Assembly: GCF_037892425.1 (NCBI RefSeq)
Contig: NZ_JBBKTT010000002.1
Coordinates: 124,001 to 188,000 of the forward strand
Origin: Lacibacter sp. H375
GTDB lineage: Bacteria; Bacteroidota; Bacteroidia; Chitinophagales; Chitinophagaceae
Reading direction: 5' to 3'
Length of the DNA: 64,000 bases
Made by a program: the position numbers and the translations under genes
The notes under the pieces: model-generated
What the model was told of the DNA's origin: nothing
The model's database searches: none
Seen by the model: the letters and a program-made list of their open reading frames with translations, nothing else
Part shown: in pieces, positions 45,225-54,928 of the stretch
How the letters are laid out: each line of letters opens with the position of its first letter
Numbering within the stretch: position 1 is the stretch's first letter

Positions 45225-47678
45225 ATGTTCAGAAATTATATAAAAATTGCATGGCGTTCTTTGATGAAGAACAAAGTGTTTTCATTCATCAATATTTTTG
45301 GTTTGTCTGTTGGGCTTACCTGTTGTATGCTCATTGCCCTTTATATTTTTCATGAAACAGGTTATGACAGTTATCATAAAAATGGGGAGCGTGTTTATCG
45401 CTTAGGTACAGTTTTCATTGACCAAGGAGTAGAAGACATGGGAACAACTACAGCTGCACCTGTTGGAAGAATGCTGCAACAGGCATATCCTGAAATTGAA
45501 GCATCTGCACGTGTTCTTCATTTATTCCGTGATGATAAAACATTACTGCAGGTAAAAGAACAGAGCGGTGCAGTTAATTCCATTTATGAAACAAAGGGGT
45601 TATTGGCCGATTCAAATATTTTTAAGGTTTTAAGCTATCCATTTACAGAAGGTAATCCTGCAACTGCTTTGCAAGAACCAAATACTGTTGTACTGCATTC
45701 ATCCATTGCTGAAAAACTTTTTGGAAACGAACCGGCACTCAATAAAATTATCCGCATCAGCAGCAGTACAAATGGTGACACTAGTTTCAGAGTTACAGGT
45801 GTGTTTGCAGATGCGTCCGGTCCAACACACCTTGAAGCAAGATTTTTCCTTTCGTTCAAAGGTGGTAATATGAACGGATTTGCTAATGATAACCCAGGCA
45901 TAGTAAACAATAACATGTTTAACACATATGTATTGTTGAAGCAGGGAACAGATATTGCTAAACTGCAGGCAAAATTTCCGGCCTTTATCCAGCAACATCT
46001 TGGCGATCGTTTGAAGCAAATGGGAAAGCAACGTCGTTATTACCTCACACCTGTTTCAGATATTTATTTATCAGGCGTTGACAGCAGTGTGAGTAAAGGT
46101 GGCAGTAAAACATCGCTGTTCATTCTCGGTTCAATTGCTGTTCTTACTTTACTCATTGCCTGTATCAACTTCATGAATCTTTCAACTGCAAACTCTGCAA
46201 AGCGTGCCGCAGAAGTTGGCGTACGCAAAGTATTAGGCGCGGAAAAGCAATCGCTGTTAAGACAGTTCCTTGGTGAATCTCTGGTAATGGCAATGATAGG
46301 TTTATTCTTTGCACTTGGGTTTACGTTGTTGTTACTGCCTTTGTTCGAGAATGTATCCGGTAAAGTTTTTATACTCAACTTGCAACAAAAATTATTGCTG
46401 GGTGGATTGTTTATTGTATTAACGATCATTACCGGTTTGGTAGCCGGCAGCTATCCTGCATTTTATCTTTCTGCATTTAAGCCAATACAGGTGTTGAAAG
46501 GAAAATTGTCCAATTCACTTTCTGCTGTTTCATTAAGGAAAGGTTTAGTGGTGTTTCAGTTCATTATTTCTATTGTGTTGATCGTAGCATCTGTGGTTAT
46601 TGCCAACCAAATGACTTTCCTGCAGGAGAAAGATCTCGGCTTTCAGAAAGATCAACAGATCGTTATCCCGTTGCGGACATCCAACGCAAAAAATAATTTC
46701 CAGACGTTTAAAAATGAGATAGCCAACAGCACCAGTATTAATTCTATTGGCACATCCATGGCTTATCCCGGCATTTTTAATCCGCAGGATTGGTTGATGT
46801 ATCGGCAAGGCCAAAATATGAACAACTCCAAACAAGTGTTCATTAACATGGTTGATAATAGCTTCCTTCAAACGCTTGGTGTAAAACTATTGGCCGGTCG
46901 TTTATTCTCAGCTCAATTTTCGGCTGACACACTTACAAGTTTTGTGATCAATGAACAGGCAGTTAAGGAATTTGGATTTGCCAATGCGCAGGATGCAGTA
47001 GGGAAGTGGCTTGGTTTTGATATGGATGGTGAACAATACCGTTTCAATATTATTGGTGTTGTAAAAGATTTTCATTTTAAAGCGTTGCAGGAAACGATCG
47101 AACCTTTTGCATTTCGTTTTTATAACGATCCGTCAGCGGGCTTTAACTACGTGATCGCACAAACAAAAGCCACCGGGTTAAAAGCTGCGTTAACAACTTT
47201 AGAATCTACCTGGAACAAAATGAACCCCAACGAACCGTTTGAATATAGTTTTCTCGACCAGGATTTTCAAAAGAATTATGAAGCTGAGCAACGGCAGGCA
47301 ACACTCATTAATTATTTCACACTGGTGGCGATCATTATTTCCTGTTTAGGATTATTTGGACTCGCAACATTCACTGCAGAGCAAAGAACAAAAGAAGTAG
47401 GTATTCGAAAAGTATTAGGCGCCAGTGTGTATGGAGTTGTTGCATTGCTGTCAAAAGACTTTCTGAAGCTGGTAACCGTTGCTGTCTTAATTGCATCGCC
47501 ACTTGCATGGTTTGTAATGAACAAGTGGTTGCAGAATTTTGCTTATCAAACTTCCATTACATGGCAGGTGTTTGTATTAACAACGCTTGTTTCAATTGCC
47601 ATTGCTTTTATTACGATCAGTTTCCAGGCAGTGAAAGCCGCACTTGCTAACCCCGTAAAAAGTTTACGCACCGAATAA
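45225..47678 (+). CDS. MacB/FtsX-type ABC permease 2
   Basis: This 817-aa protein starts at ATG 45225, which aligns with MFRNYIKIAWRSLMKNK at the N-terminus of its paralogues; an upstream open extension overlaps permease 1 and is rejected. The layout repeats that of permease 1: helix about 20-40, periplasmic domain, FtsX block with EVGVRKVLGAEKQSL near 330, second periplasmic domain, FtsX block with EVGIRKVLGASV near 723. The tail is ANPVKSLRTE. It begins 11 bp after permease 1. Confidence 0.93.
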   Translation: MFRNYIKIAWRSLMKNKVFSFINIFGLSVGLTCCMLIALYIFHETGYDSYHKNGERVYRLGTVFIDQGVEDMGTTTAAPVGRMLQQAYPEIEASARVLHLFRDDKTLLQVKEQSGAVNSIYETKGLLADSNIFKVLSYPFTEGNPATALQEPNTVVLHSSIAEKLFGNEPALNKIIRISSSTNGDTSFRVTGVFADASGPTHLEARFFLSFKGGNMNGFANDNPGIVNNNMFNTYVLLKQGTDIAKLQAKFPAFIQQHLGDRLKQMGKQRRYYLTPVSDIYLSGVDSSVSKGGSKTSLFILGSIAVLTLLIACINFMNLSTANSAKRAAEVGVRKVLGAEKQSLLRQFLGESLVMAMIGLFFALGFTLLLLPLFENVSGKVFILNLQQKLLLGGLFIVLTIITGLVAGSYPAFYLSAFKPIQVLKGKLSNSLSAVSLRKGLVVFQFIISIVLIVASVVIANQMTFLQEKDLGFQKDQQIVIPLRTSNAKNNFQTFKNEIANSTSINSIGTSMAYPGIFNPQDWLMYRQGQNMNNSKQVFINMVDNSFLQTLGVKLLAGRLFSAQFSADTLTSFVINEQAVKEFGFANAQDAVGKWLGFDMDGEQYRFNIIGVVKDFHFKALQETIEPFAFRFYNDPSAGFNYVIAQTKATGLKAALTTLESTWNKMNPNEPFEYSFLDQDFQKNYEAEQRQATLINYFTLVAIIISCLGLFGLATFTAEQRTKEVGIRKVLGASVYGVVALLSKDFLKLVTVAVLIASPLAWFVMNKWLQNFAYQTSITWQVFVLTTLVSIAIAFITISFQAVKAALANPVKSLRTE

Positions 47679-47688
47679 AACTAACTTT

Positions 47689-50115
47689 ATGCTCAAAAAC
47701 TATTTCAAGATCGCTTTCAGAAATTTATGGCGCAACAAGCTGTATAGCTTCATTAATATTTCTGGCTTGGCAATGGGTATTGCAGCATTCCTGTTGATAC
47801 TGCAATATGTAAGTTTTGAGAAGAGCGTAAATGGGTTTCATAAAAACCTGTCATCGATTTATCGATTGTTGAATGAAGATCAAAAAGGACAAACATGGCC
47901 CCAGGTTGAGCCGGGTTGGGCACAACGGGCAAAAGAAAGTTTTCCCGAAATAAAAGACTATTGCAGATTTGAAGAAGGTGCCGGACAAGGAATTGTTCGT
48001 CGTGATATAGAGAAAGCGGAACCATTCAGAGAAACAGAGATTGGTTATGCAGAAGGGAATTTCTTTGAGTTCTTTAGTTTTAAAGTAATTGAAGGACAGG
48101 CAGCAGCATTTAAAAAATCAAATGTTGTGTTTCTTTCACAAGCCGCCGTAAAAAAATATTTTGCGAAAGATGATCCAATGGGTCAATCATTGACTTTGTA
48201 CAACCAGTTTGGTAAAGCAACCTATGTTGTAGAAGGGGTGTATGAAATACCTGAGAATTCAGACATCCGGTTTGATATGGTTTTTTCGCTGGCAACATTG
48301 AAAAATCCTGCTAACCTCAACGGAAATGATTGGGCCGAACTTGATAATCTCAATTCACAATACATCAATACCTATTTCCGGTTAAGTGAAGGTGCTGATC
48401 ATAAACTACTGGAACAAAAATTAACCACACTCAGAACACAGCTTAAAAAAGATAAAGATGGATTGCAGTTTCGTTTGCAATCATTTGCCAATGTGCATTT
48501 GCCCGCATCGTTCAGCGATTATTATCAAACAAGCGGCAATCTGAAATATGTGTACATCCTTGGTATTATTGCGTTATTGATTCTTGCAATAGCATGGTTT
48601 AACTATATCAATCTTTCAACCGCTAATTCATTGAAACGTGCCGGTGAAGTTGGAGTACGAAAAGTAGTAGGTGCATCCCGTCAATCGCTGGTGATGCAGT
48701 TCCTCGGCGAATCGTTATTGGTAAACCTGATTGGATTTGGGCTGGGCTTGTTGATCGTTCAACTTATCCAACCATTGTTCAATGATATTGTTGGCAAAGA
48801 GCTTTCGTTGTCGTCCTTGTTATATACAAAAACATGGATGATCGGATTGCTGCTGCTGATAACAGGCTCATTGCTTTCCGGTGCTTATACTGCTTTCAGT
48901 CTGTCGGGTTTCAATCCTATTGAGACATTGAAAGGTAAATTTATCAAAACAACAAAGGGCGTGGTGTTACGAAAGTCGCTGGTTGTTTTTCAGTTTGCCA
49001 TTTCAATTGGCTTACTGCTCGTTACTGCATTTATTTATCAGCAATTAAATTATATGCAGAATAAGAACCTTGGCGTAAATACAGAACAATTGCTGGTGAT
49101 CCGCGGCCCGCAGGTGGGGCGTGACAGTACGTATAAAGACCGAAGGAATGCATTCGTTAATATGATCGCTCAACAGAGTTTTGTAAAAGATTATGCGTTG
49201 AGTGGCAGCGTGCCGGGTAATGGATTCAATTTTGCGACATCAGGTTTCACTCAGCCGGGTTCACGAAAGGGAGATGAGTTTAAATCGTTTTCATTTACAT
49301 TGATCGATGATCGCTATCTCAATACTTATCAGATCGGCTTGGCAGGTGGTCGCACATTTACACAGGCAGAAACTATGGTGGAGTGGAATGACAATGATAA
49401 AGTGCTGATGAATGAAAAAGCGATTGAAGAGCTGGGCTTTAAATCGGTAGAAGATGCTTTGAATACAAAAATACAATGGGATGAGCGTAAGCTGCAGATT
49501 GTGGGAGTGGTAAAGAATTACCATCATACCGGTTTACAACGTGCCATTGAACCGATCATTTTCTATCCGCAAAGCAACAGTGCTTACTTTACTGTACGAC
49601 TGAGTTCAGATAAAATACAGGACAACGTAGCCAGGCTGGAGAAGTTATTTAAGTCCTATTTCATCAACAATCCATTTGAGTATTTTTTTGCGGATGATAA
49701 TTTTAATAAACAGTATATCACCGAACAACAGTACAGTCGCCTGTTTACAACTGCATCGGTATGGGCCATCATCATTGCCTGTTTGGGATTGTTTGGATTG
49801 GCTACTTATACTGTTGAATCAAGAACAAAAGAAATTGGTGTACGCAAAGTGTTAGGCGCAAGTGTACTCACCATTGCACAATTATTATCAAAAGATTTTT
49901 TGCGGCTGGTTCTTCTTGCATTTGTAATTGCTACACCTGTTGCGTGGTTTGCAATGAATAAATGGTTACAGGATTTTGCTTATCGCATCAATTTGTCATG
50001 GTGGGTATTTGTAGTAGCTGGTATTGCTGCACTGGGCATTGCAGTTATTACCATAAGTTTCCAGGCAATCAAAGCGGCCGTAGCTAACCCGGTAAAAAGT
50101 TTACGAACAGAATAA
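47689..50115 (+). CDS. MacB/FtsX-type ABC permease 3
   Basis: This 808-aa paralogue starts MLKNYFKIAFRNLWRNK. The first coupling motif is EVGVRKVVGASRQSL near 320 and follows AWFNYINLSTANSLKRA, where permeases 1 and 2 have ACINFMNLSTA. The second is EIGVRKVLGASV near 715. It ends ANPVKSLRTE. The last 31 bases of coding and stop-flanking DNA (50085-50115) are identical to those of permease 4 (52524-52554). It starts 10 bp after permease 2. Confidence 0.93.
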   Translation: MLKNYFKIAFRNLWRNKLYSFINISGLAMGIAAFLLILQYVSFEKSVNGFHKNLSSIYRLLNEDQKGQTWPQVEPGWAQRAKESFPEIKDYCRFEEGAGQGIVRRDIEKAEPFRETEIGYAEGNFFEFFSFKVIEGQAAAFKKSNVVFLSQAAVKKYFAKDDPMGQSLTLYNQFGKATYVVEGVYEIPENSDIRFDMVFSLATLKNPANLNGNDWAELDNLNSQYINTYFRLSEGADHKLLEQKLTTLRTQLKKDKDGLQFRLQSFANVHLPASFSDYYQTSGNLKYVYILGIIALLILAIAWFNYINLSTANSLKRAGEVGVRKVVGASRQSLVMQFLGESLLVNLIGFGLGLLIVQLIQPLFNDIVGKELSLSSLLYTKTWMIGLLLLITGSLLSGAYTAFSLSGFNPIETLKGKFIKTTKGVVLRKSLVVFQFAISIGLLLVTAFIYQQLNYMQNKNLGVNTEQLLVIRGPQVGRDSTYKDRRNAFVNMIAQQSFVKDYALSGSVPGNGFNFATSGFTQPGSRKGDEFKSFSFTLIDDRYLNTYQIGLAGGRTFTQAETMVEWNDNDKVLMNEKAIEELGFKSVEDALNTKIQWDERKLQIVGVVKNYHHTGLQRAIEPIIFYPQSNSAYFTVRLSSDKIQDNVARLEKLFKSYFINNPFEYFFADDNFNKQYITEQQYSRLFTTASVWAIIIACLGLFGLATYTVESRTKEIGVRKVLGASVLTIAQLLSKDFLRLVLLAFVIATPVAWFAMNKWLQDFAYRINLSWWVFVVAGIAALGIAVITISFQAIKAAVANPVKSLRTE

Positions 50116-50126
50116 AAACTTACATC

Positions 50127-52553
50127 ATGTTCAAAAATTATTTGAGCTTGTCATTTAGACGCCTGTTCAGGAATAAATTTCACACCACTATCAATTTGGT
50201 TGGTTTGGTGATTGGTTTTACCATTGGCCTTGTGGTATTACTTGCTGTTTATGGTCAATTCACGTTTGACAAAAATCATATTAACCGGGATAAGATTTAC
50301 CAGGCATACCATGTATTTCATAAAGCAAGTGGCGATGAAATCGGTAATACTTTTGGATTTCCTGCTGCCGAAAAATTTAAAGCGGAAGCAACCGCTGTCG
50401 ACAAAGCAACACGATTCTTACATGGAAGTAATGCAGTGCTGTATAATGAAAAGGAAGTTGATATCACAACAATGTTGGTCGATGAGGATTTTCTGCAAAT
50501 GTTTACATTCCCTGTCGTAAAAGGTAACGCTGCTAATCCGTTAAGCAATCTCTCAAATATTGTGATCACTGAAAAAACAGCAAAGATCATTTTTGGTGAC
50601 GAAGATCCGATTGGAAAAACGATCAAGTTGCCTCTTGGTGATGAGTTAAAAGAAATGATTGTTTCTGCAGTGGTAAAAGATATTCCAAAAAACTCATCGT
50701 TTCGGTTTGGTGCGTTGGCCCGCACTGAAGTTCGGCCTGATTATACCGTAGACAAAACAAACTGGAACAACCAGCATCATCCTGTATTTGTTCAGTTGAA
50801 GGAAACAGGCACCGTGCAGCAAGCTGAGCAGCAATTACGCACAATCAATCAAAAATATCTCACAGAGTGGTCGGCAAGTTTAAAACGTGAAGGAGCAATT
50901 CCTGATAAGAAGGGAGATTTATTCACCACACATTTGCTGTCGTTGAAAGATGTACATTTTTCACCACGGATTAACAATATTGGAAACTCGGTGAACAAAG
51001 CTGAACTCGTTGCCATGCTGGCAATCAGTTTGTTGATCATTTTAATTGCGTGTTTCAATTTTGTAAATATCAACCTGGCGAATGCATTTACAAGGAGCAA
51101 AGAAATTGGTGTACGCAAATGCCTGGGTGCAGCAAAAGACAGCTTGTTTCTGCAATTGTGGAGCGAAAGTTTTATTGTATGCAGCATTGCATTTGTATTT
51201 TCATTAGTTCTCACAAATATTATTATCGGCATTATACAACGTCAGTCGCCATCGAATATGCCGTTGGATGAATTGTTATGGAACCCGGGCTATTTGTTGA
51301 TGACGTTTGGCCTGTTGTTACTGGTTTCCTTCATTGCCGGTGGATATCCTTCATGGTTGATGGCAAAGCTGAAAGTGGTGGAAACACTCAAAGGAAAAAT
51401 ATCGCTCAAGCGGAAAAGCATTGCACGCAGTTCGTTAATCGTCATGCAGTTTGTGATAGCCTGTATCATGATCAGCAGTACACTAATTATCTACAGTCAG
51501 TTTAAGTTTATGCAAAACGCCGATTTGGGTGTTAACAAAGAATATGTGATCGTAATTCCATTTCATAAACCGGAAAAAGGGTTGAGTAATATTGAGAAGC
51601 TGCGTTCACGACTTTCGTCAAATCCTGCTATTATTTCTTTAACGGGCAGCAGTGTAAATATTGGTGTAGGTAAAGACGGTATTACTACAAAAATGACTAA
51701 CCGTTTTGGTTACAAGGGCGGAGAGATCAATACGAACCTGGCTTATATTGACTATGATTATTTAAAAACGTTTGACATCAAACCAATTGAAGGAAAGGAT
51801 ATCGATCTTTCTTATGCGGCCGATAGCTTACCGCATGTATTGCTCACAGAAAGTGTAGCGAAGCAATTCAACGAAAAGCAAATTGCAGGGCAAAAAATAG
51901 TTGTGGACAGTAGTTCCCCCGCATGGAATATTGTGGGCGTGATTCCCGATTTCCACATGTACTCGATGCGTGAAACAAAAGAGCCGATTGCTCTTGTAAT
52001 GAACAAGAATGAACAAGTGCGTTACTGTTTCATTAAAACCAATGCGCAGAACAAAGTAGCGGTAATGGAAGCGGTAAAAAAAGAAATGGCCATCCTTGAA
52101 CCGGGACGTGAATTCAAAGGATCGTTCATGGATGATAATATCAACAACTGGTACAAGCAGGAGAAAATGATGTCGATCATACTGAGCATTGCGGCCGCTA
52201 TTGCTATCACATTATCCTGCATGGGTTTGCTGGCAATGGTATTACTCATTATTCAGCAACGCATAAAGGAAATTGGTGTGCGTAAAGTGTTAGGTGCAAG
52301 CGTACCAAACATCTCTTATCTCATTTCAAAAGAGTTTTTATTGTTGGTGCTGATTGCTGTATTGATCGCTACACCAATTTCATGGCTCGCTATGAATAAA
52401 TGGTTGCAATCATTTGCTTATCGCATCGATATAAATATCTGGATGTTTATACTCGTGGCAGTAATAGCACTATTGTTTGCGCTCATCACTATTTGTTATA
52501 ACACGGTGAAGGCTGCTGTGGCAAACCCGGTAAAAAGTTTACGAACAGAATAA
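50127..52553 (+). CDS. MacB/FtsX-type ABC permease 4
   Basis: This 808-aa member is divergent in its first half. The N-terminus reads MFKNYLSLSFRRLFRNK, and the first FtsX block reads ACFNFVNINLANAFTRSKEIGVRKCLGAAKDSL near 313-338. The second motif EIGVRKVLGASV near 715 and the tail ANPVKSLRTE are standard. The periplasmic domain shows a GNTFGFPAAEKFKAEATAVD segment not obvious in the others. It could recognise a different partner or substrate. It starts 11 bp after permease 3. Confidence 0.93.
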   Translation: MFKNYLSLSFRRLFRNKFHTTINLVGLVIGFTIGLVVLLAVYGQFTFDKNHINRDKIYQAYHVFHKASGDEIGNTFGFPAAEKFKAEATAVDKATRFLHGSNAVLYNEKEVDITTMLVDEDFLQMFTFPVVKGNAANPLSNLSNIVITEKTAKIIFGDEDPIGKTIKLPLGDELKEMIVSAVVKDIPKNSSFRFGALARTEVRPDYTVDKTNWNNQHHPVFVQLKETGTVQQAEQQLRTINQKYLTEWSASLKREGAIPDKKGDLFTTHLLSLKDVHFSPRINNIGNSVNKAELVAMLAISLLIILIACFNFVNINLANAFTRSKEIGVRKCLGAAKDSLFLQLWSESFIVCSIAFVFSLVLTNIIIGIIQRQSPSNMPLDELLWNPGYLLMTFGLLLLVSFIAGGYPSWLMAKLKVVETLKGKISLKRKSIARSSLIVMQFVIACIMISSTLIIYSQFKFMQNADLGVNKEYVIVIPFHKPEKGLSNIEKLRSRLSSNPAIISLTGSSVNIGVGKDGITTKMTNRFGYKGGEINTNLAYIDYDYLKTFDIKPIEGKDIDLSYAADSLPHVLLTESVAKQFNEKQIAGQKIVVDSSSPAWNIVGVIPDFHMYSMRETKEPIALVMNKNEQVRYCFIKTNAQNKVAVMEAVKKEMAILEPGREFKGSFMDDNINNWYKQEKMMSIILSIAAAIAITLSCMGLLAMVLLIIQQRIKEIGVRKVLGASVPNISYLISKEFLLLVLIAVLIATPISWLAMNKWLQSFAYRIDINIWMFILVAVIALLFALITICYNTVKAAVANPVKSLRTE

Positions 52554-52562
52554 ATTAAACCG

Positions 52563-54917
52563 ATGATCAGGAATTTTCTAAAAGTAGCATGGCGTAACCT
52601 GTGGAAGAATAAATTATTCTCCTTTATCAACATAGTGGGGCTGGGGCTTGCGATTCCATTTGCATTACTGAGTTTAATGCAGGTGCAAAGTGCGTATGAG
52701 TTTGATAATTTTCATCCTTATCCCGAACGTACATTCAGGATCATTACAGATGTAACAGATAATGTGGGCACAAAAACAAAATATGCTCTGTCGCCGGTTG
52801 CCGCATCAGAACAATTAAAACAAGGCTATCCCTATATTGAACAATCCACCTTTGTGGTGCGTGATTTTGGTTGGCAGTTAAACAACCGTTTGAAAACGAT
52901 CGATGTAAACAGCATTTATGTAGAACCCGGTTTCTTCGACATGTTTGGATTTCAGTTGGATAAAGGCACAAAACCCGTTGAGCCAAACACATTGGTGTTA
53001 ACGAAAGAAAAAGCTGAAGTGTTTTTCGGAACTGGTGATCCTGTTGGTAAAACACTCAGCCATCCCGATTATGGCGAGTTTACAGTAACAGGTGTATTAA
53101 AACCTTATAAACGTAATACGCATTTACGTAGCGACATCATGGTTTCAATGGCTACCTATAAGCGTATATCAAAAGATACAGTGCTTGCATCATTGAGTGG
53201 GTTCACTTATGTATTACTCAAGCCAGGACTTCAAGACAAAAACCTTGATGCTGCATTAGCAGCTATTTCTTCTAAATTAAATAAACAAGCTGCATCGCTT
53301 TCCCAGAAACAAACGCTTCAATTCAGAAAACAATACATCAGCAAACTCGCTCCTGACTTTGACGATCTGCGTGGGAATGCTTATGTAGAATCGTTACTTG
53401 ACCTAGCTGTTAACTTTGGTTTTGCATTGGCGTTGCTCTTGTTGGCCGGCTTTAACTATGTGAATCTAACATTGGCCCGTTCATTAAGTCGTTCAAAAGA
53501 AGTAGGTGTGCGCAAAGTTGCAGGTGCATTGCGTTATCAATTGGTGTGGCAGTTTATTTGCGAAGCAATTCTGGTTGCATTGCTTGCATTGATAGTTGGT
53601 TTTATTATGCTCAAACTCATGGAGCAGTTCAGTTATGTAAACTGGTTTGCGTGGGATGTTGATAATAAAATTGTTATTTGGGTTGTGTTCATTGTCTTCG
53701 CCGTTTTTATCGGCATGCTTGCTGGTTTTATTCCTGCAAGAATACTTTCAAGCTTTCAACCGGCAAAAGTGTTGAAGGGAACAATAAGTCCGTCTTCATT
53801 TGGTAAGATGGGTTTACGAAACACCCTCGTTGTTATCCAGTTTGTAGCAACTTCTCTTTTTATTTTTCTTACCGCAACGTTGTACAGCCAGTTTAAATAC
53901 ATGGCAACAGATAATGAAAATTTTAACCGGGAACAGATTTACAATATTTCGCTTAATGGTGATTACAGGTTGTTGAAGAATGATATTGCAGCGAACAAAT
54001 CCGTGGAGCGGGTAGGGATGGTTTCAACTCCATTTGGCGGGAGCTCGGCTCAATGTGCCATCAAAAAAAATAACCAGGAAAAAAATATTGAAGCTAGCTA
54101 TTATGCTGCAGATGCTGATTTTGTGACCAACATGAATTTGCAGATCATTGCGGGTAAAAATCTTCCATCATCAGTCGGCGATTCAATTTCTGATTTTGTA
54201 TTGGTTAACGAGCAGGCATTGGCATGGTTGGGCTTAGGTATACCGCAGGAAGCGATCGGTAAAGTGATTCACTTAAATAACAGCCGCCAGGTTACCATTC
54301 ATGGTGTAGTAAAAGATTTCTGCTACTACGTGTACCAGTTTCAAACAAAGCCACTGGTGTTACAATACAATCCATCACAGTTTCATGTGTTGAGCATTAA
54401 AACCAAAACAGCTGTGGAAGATGCTGTATTTAAAAGTGAGATTAACAACATTTGGAAAAAATATCATCCACATGAAGAACTGGCATTCTCCAATTATCAA
54501 AAAGATTTGTATGATCGTTATTTTCCCGGACGAGATATGCGGTTCATGGGAATGTTTTGCGTTGTTGTGTTAGTGATTGCGGTAATGGGTTTATTGGGTA
54601 TTGTTACCTATCATACAGAAAGACGTGTGAAAGAGATTGGCATACGTAAGGTAATGGGTGCATCAGTACCTGCGATCATAAAAGAATTATCAAGGAGTTT
54701 TGTAAAGCTCATTATTATTTCTGCCGGCATTGCATTGCCTGTTAGTTATATGGCAGGTTATGTTTTCATCAACCTGTTTACATATAATGATGGGATCAAT
54801 ATCCTGATGTTGTGCCTGCTCTTCTGCAGTATTTTCACCATAGCCTTGTTTACCATTATCTATAAATCAATGCAGGCAGCAGCAGCTAACCCGGTTAAAA
54901 ATTTACGAACAGAATAA
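52563..54917 (+). CDS. MacB/FtsX-type ABC permease 5
   Basis: This is the shortest of the six, 784 aa. It starts MIRNFLKVAWRNLWKNK; the first coupling motif is EVGVRKVAGALRYQL near 313, the second EIGIRKVMGASV near 692. The second FtsX block is the least typical (LLGIVTYHTERRVKEIG instead of LFGLATY.AEQRTKE.G). The tail is ANPVKNLRTE. It begins 9 bp after permease 4. Confidence 0.92.
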   Translation: MIRNFLKVAWRNLWKNKLFSFINIVGLGLAIPFALLSLMQVQSAYEFDNFHPYPERTFRIITDVTDNVGTKTKYALSPVAASEQLKQGYPYIEQSTFVVRDFGWQLNNRLKTIDVNSIYVEPGFFDMFGFQLDKGTKPVEPNTLVLTKEKAEVFFGTGDPVGKTLSHPDYGEFTVTGVLKPYKRNTHLRSDIMVSMATYKRISKDTVLASLSGFTYVLLKPGLQDKNLDAALAAISSKLNKQAASLSQKQTLQFRKQYISKLAPDFDDLRGNAYVESLLDLAVNFGFALALLLLAGFNYVNLTLARSLSRSKEVGVRKVAGALRYQLVWQFICEAILVALLALIVGFIMLKLMEQFSYVNWFAWDVDNKIVIWVVFIVFAVFIGMLAGFIPARILSSFQPAKVLKGTISPSSFGKMGLRNTLVVIQFVATSLFIFLTATLYSQFKYMATDNENFNREQIYNISLNGDYRLLKNDIAANKSVERVGMVSTPFGGSSAQCAIKKNNQEKNIEASYYAADADFVTNMNLQIIAGKNLPSSVGDSISDFVLVNEQALAWLGLGIPQEAIGKVIHLNNSRQVTIHGVVKDFCYYVYQFQTKPLVLQYNPSQFHVLSIKTKTAVEDAVFKSEINNIWKKYHPHEELAFSNYQKDLYDRYFPGRDMRFMGMFCVVVLVIAVMGLLGIVTYHTERRVKEIGIRKVMGASVPAIIKELSRSFVKLIIISAGIALPVSYMAGYVFINLFTYNDGINILMLCLLFCSIFTIALFTIIYKSMQAAAANPVKNLRTE

Positions 54918-54928
54918 ACCTTATCAAT

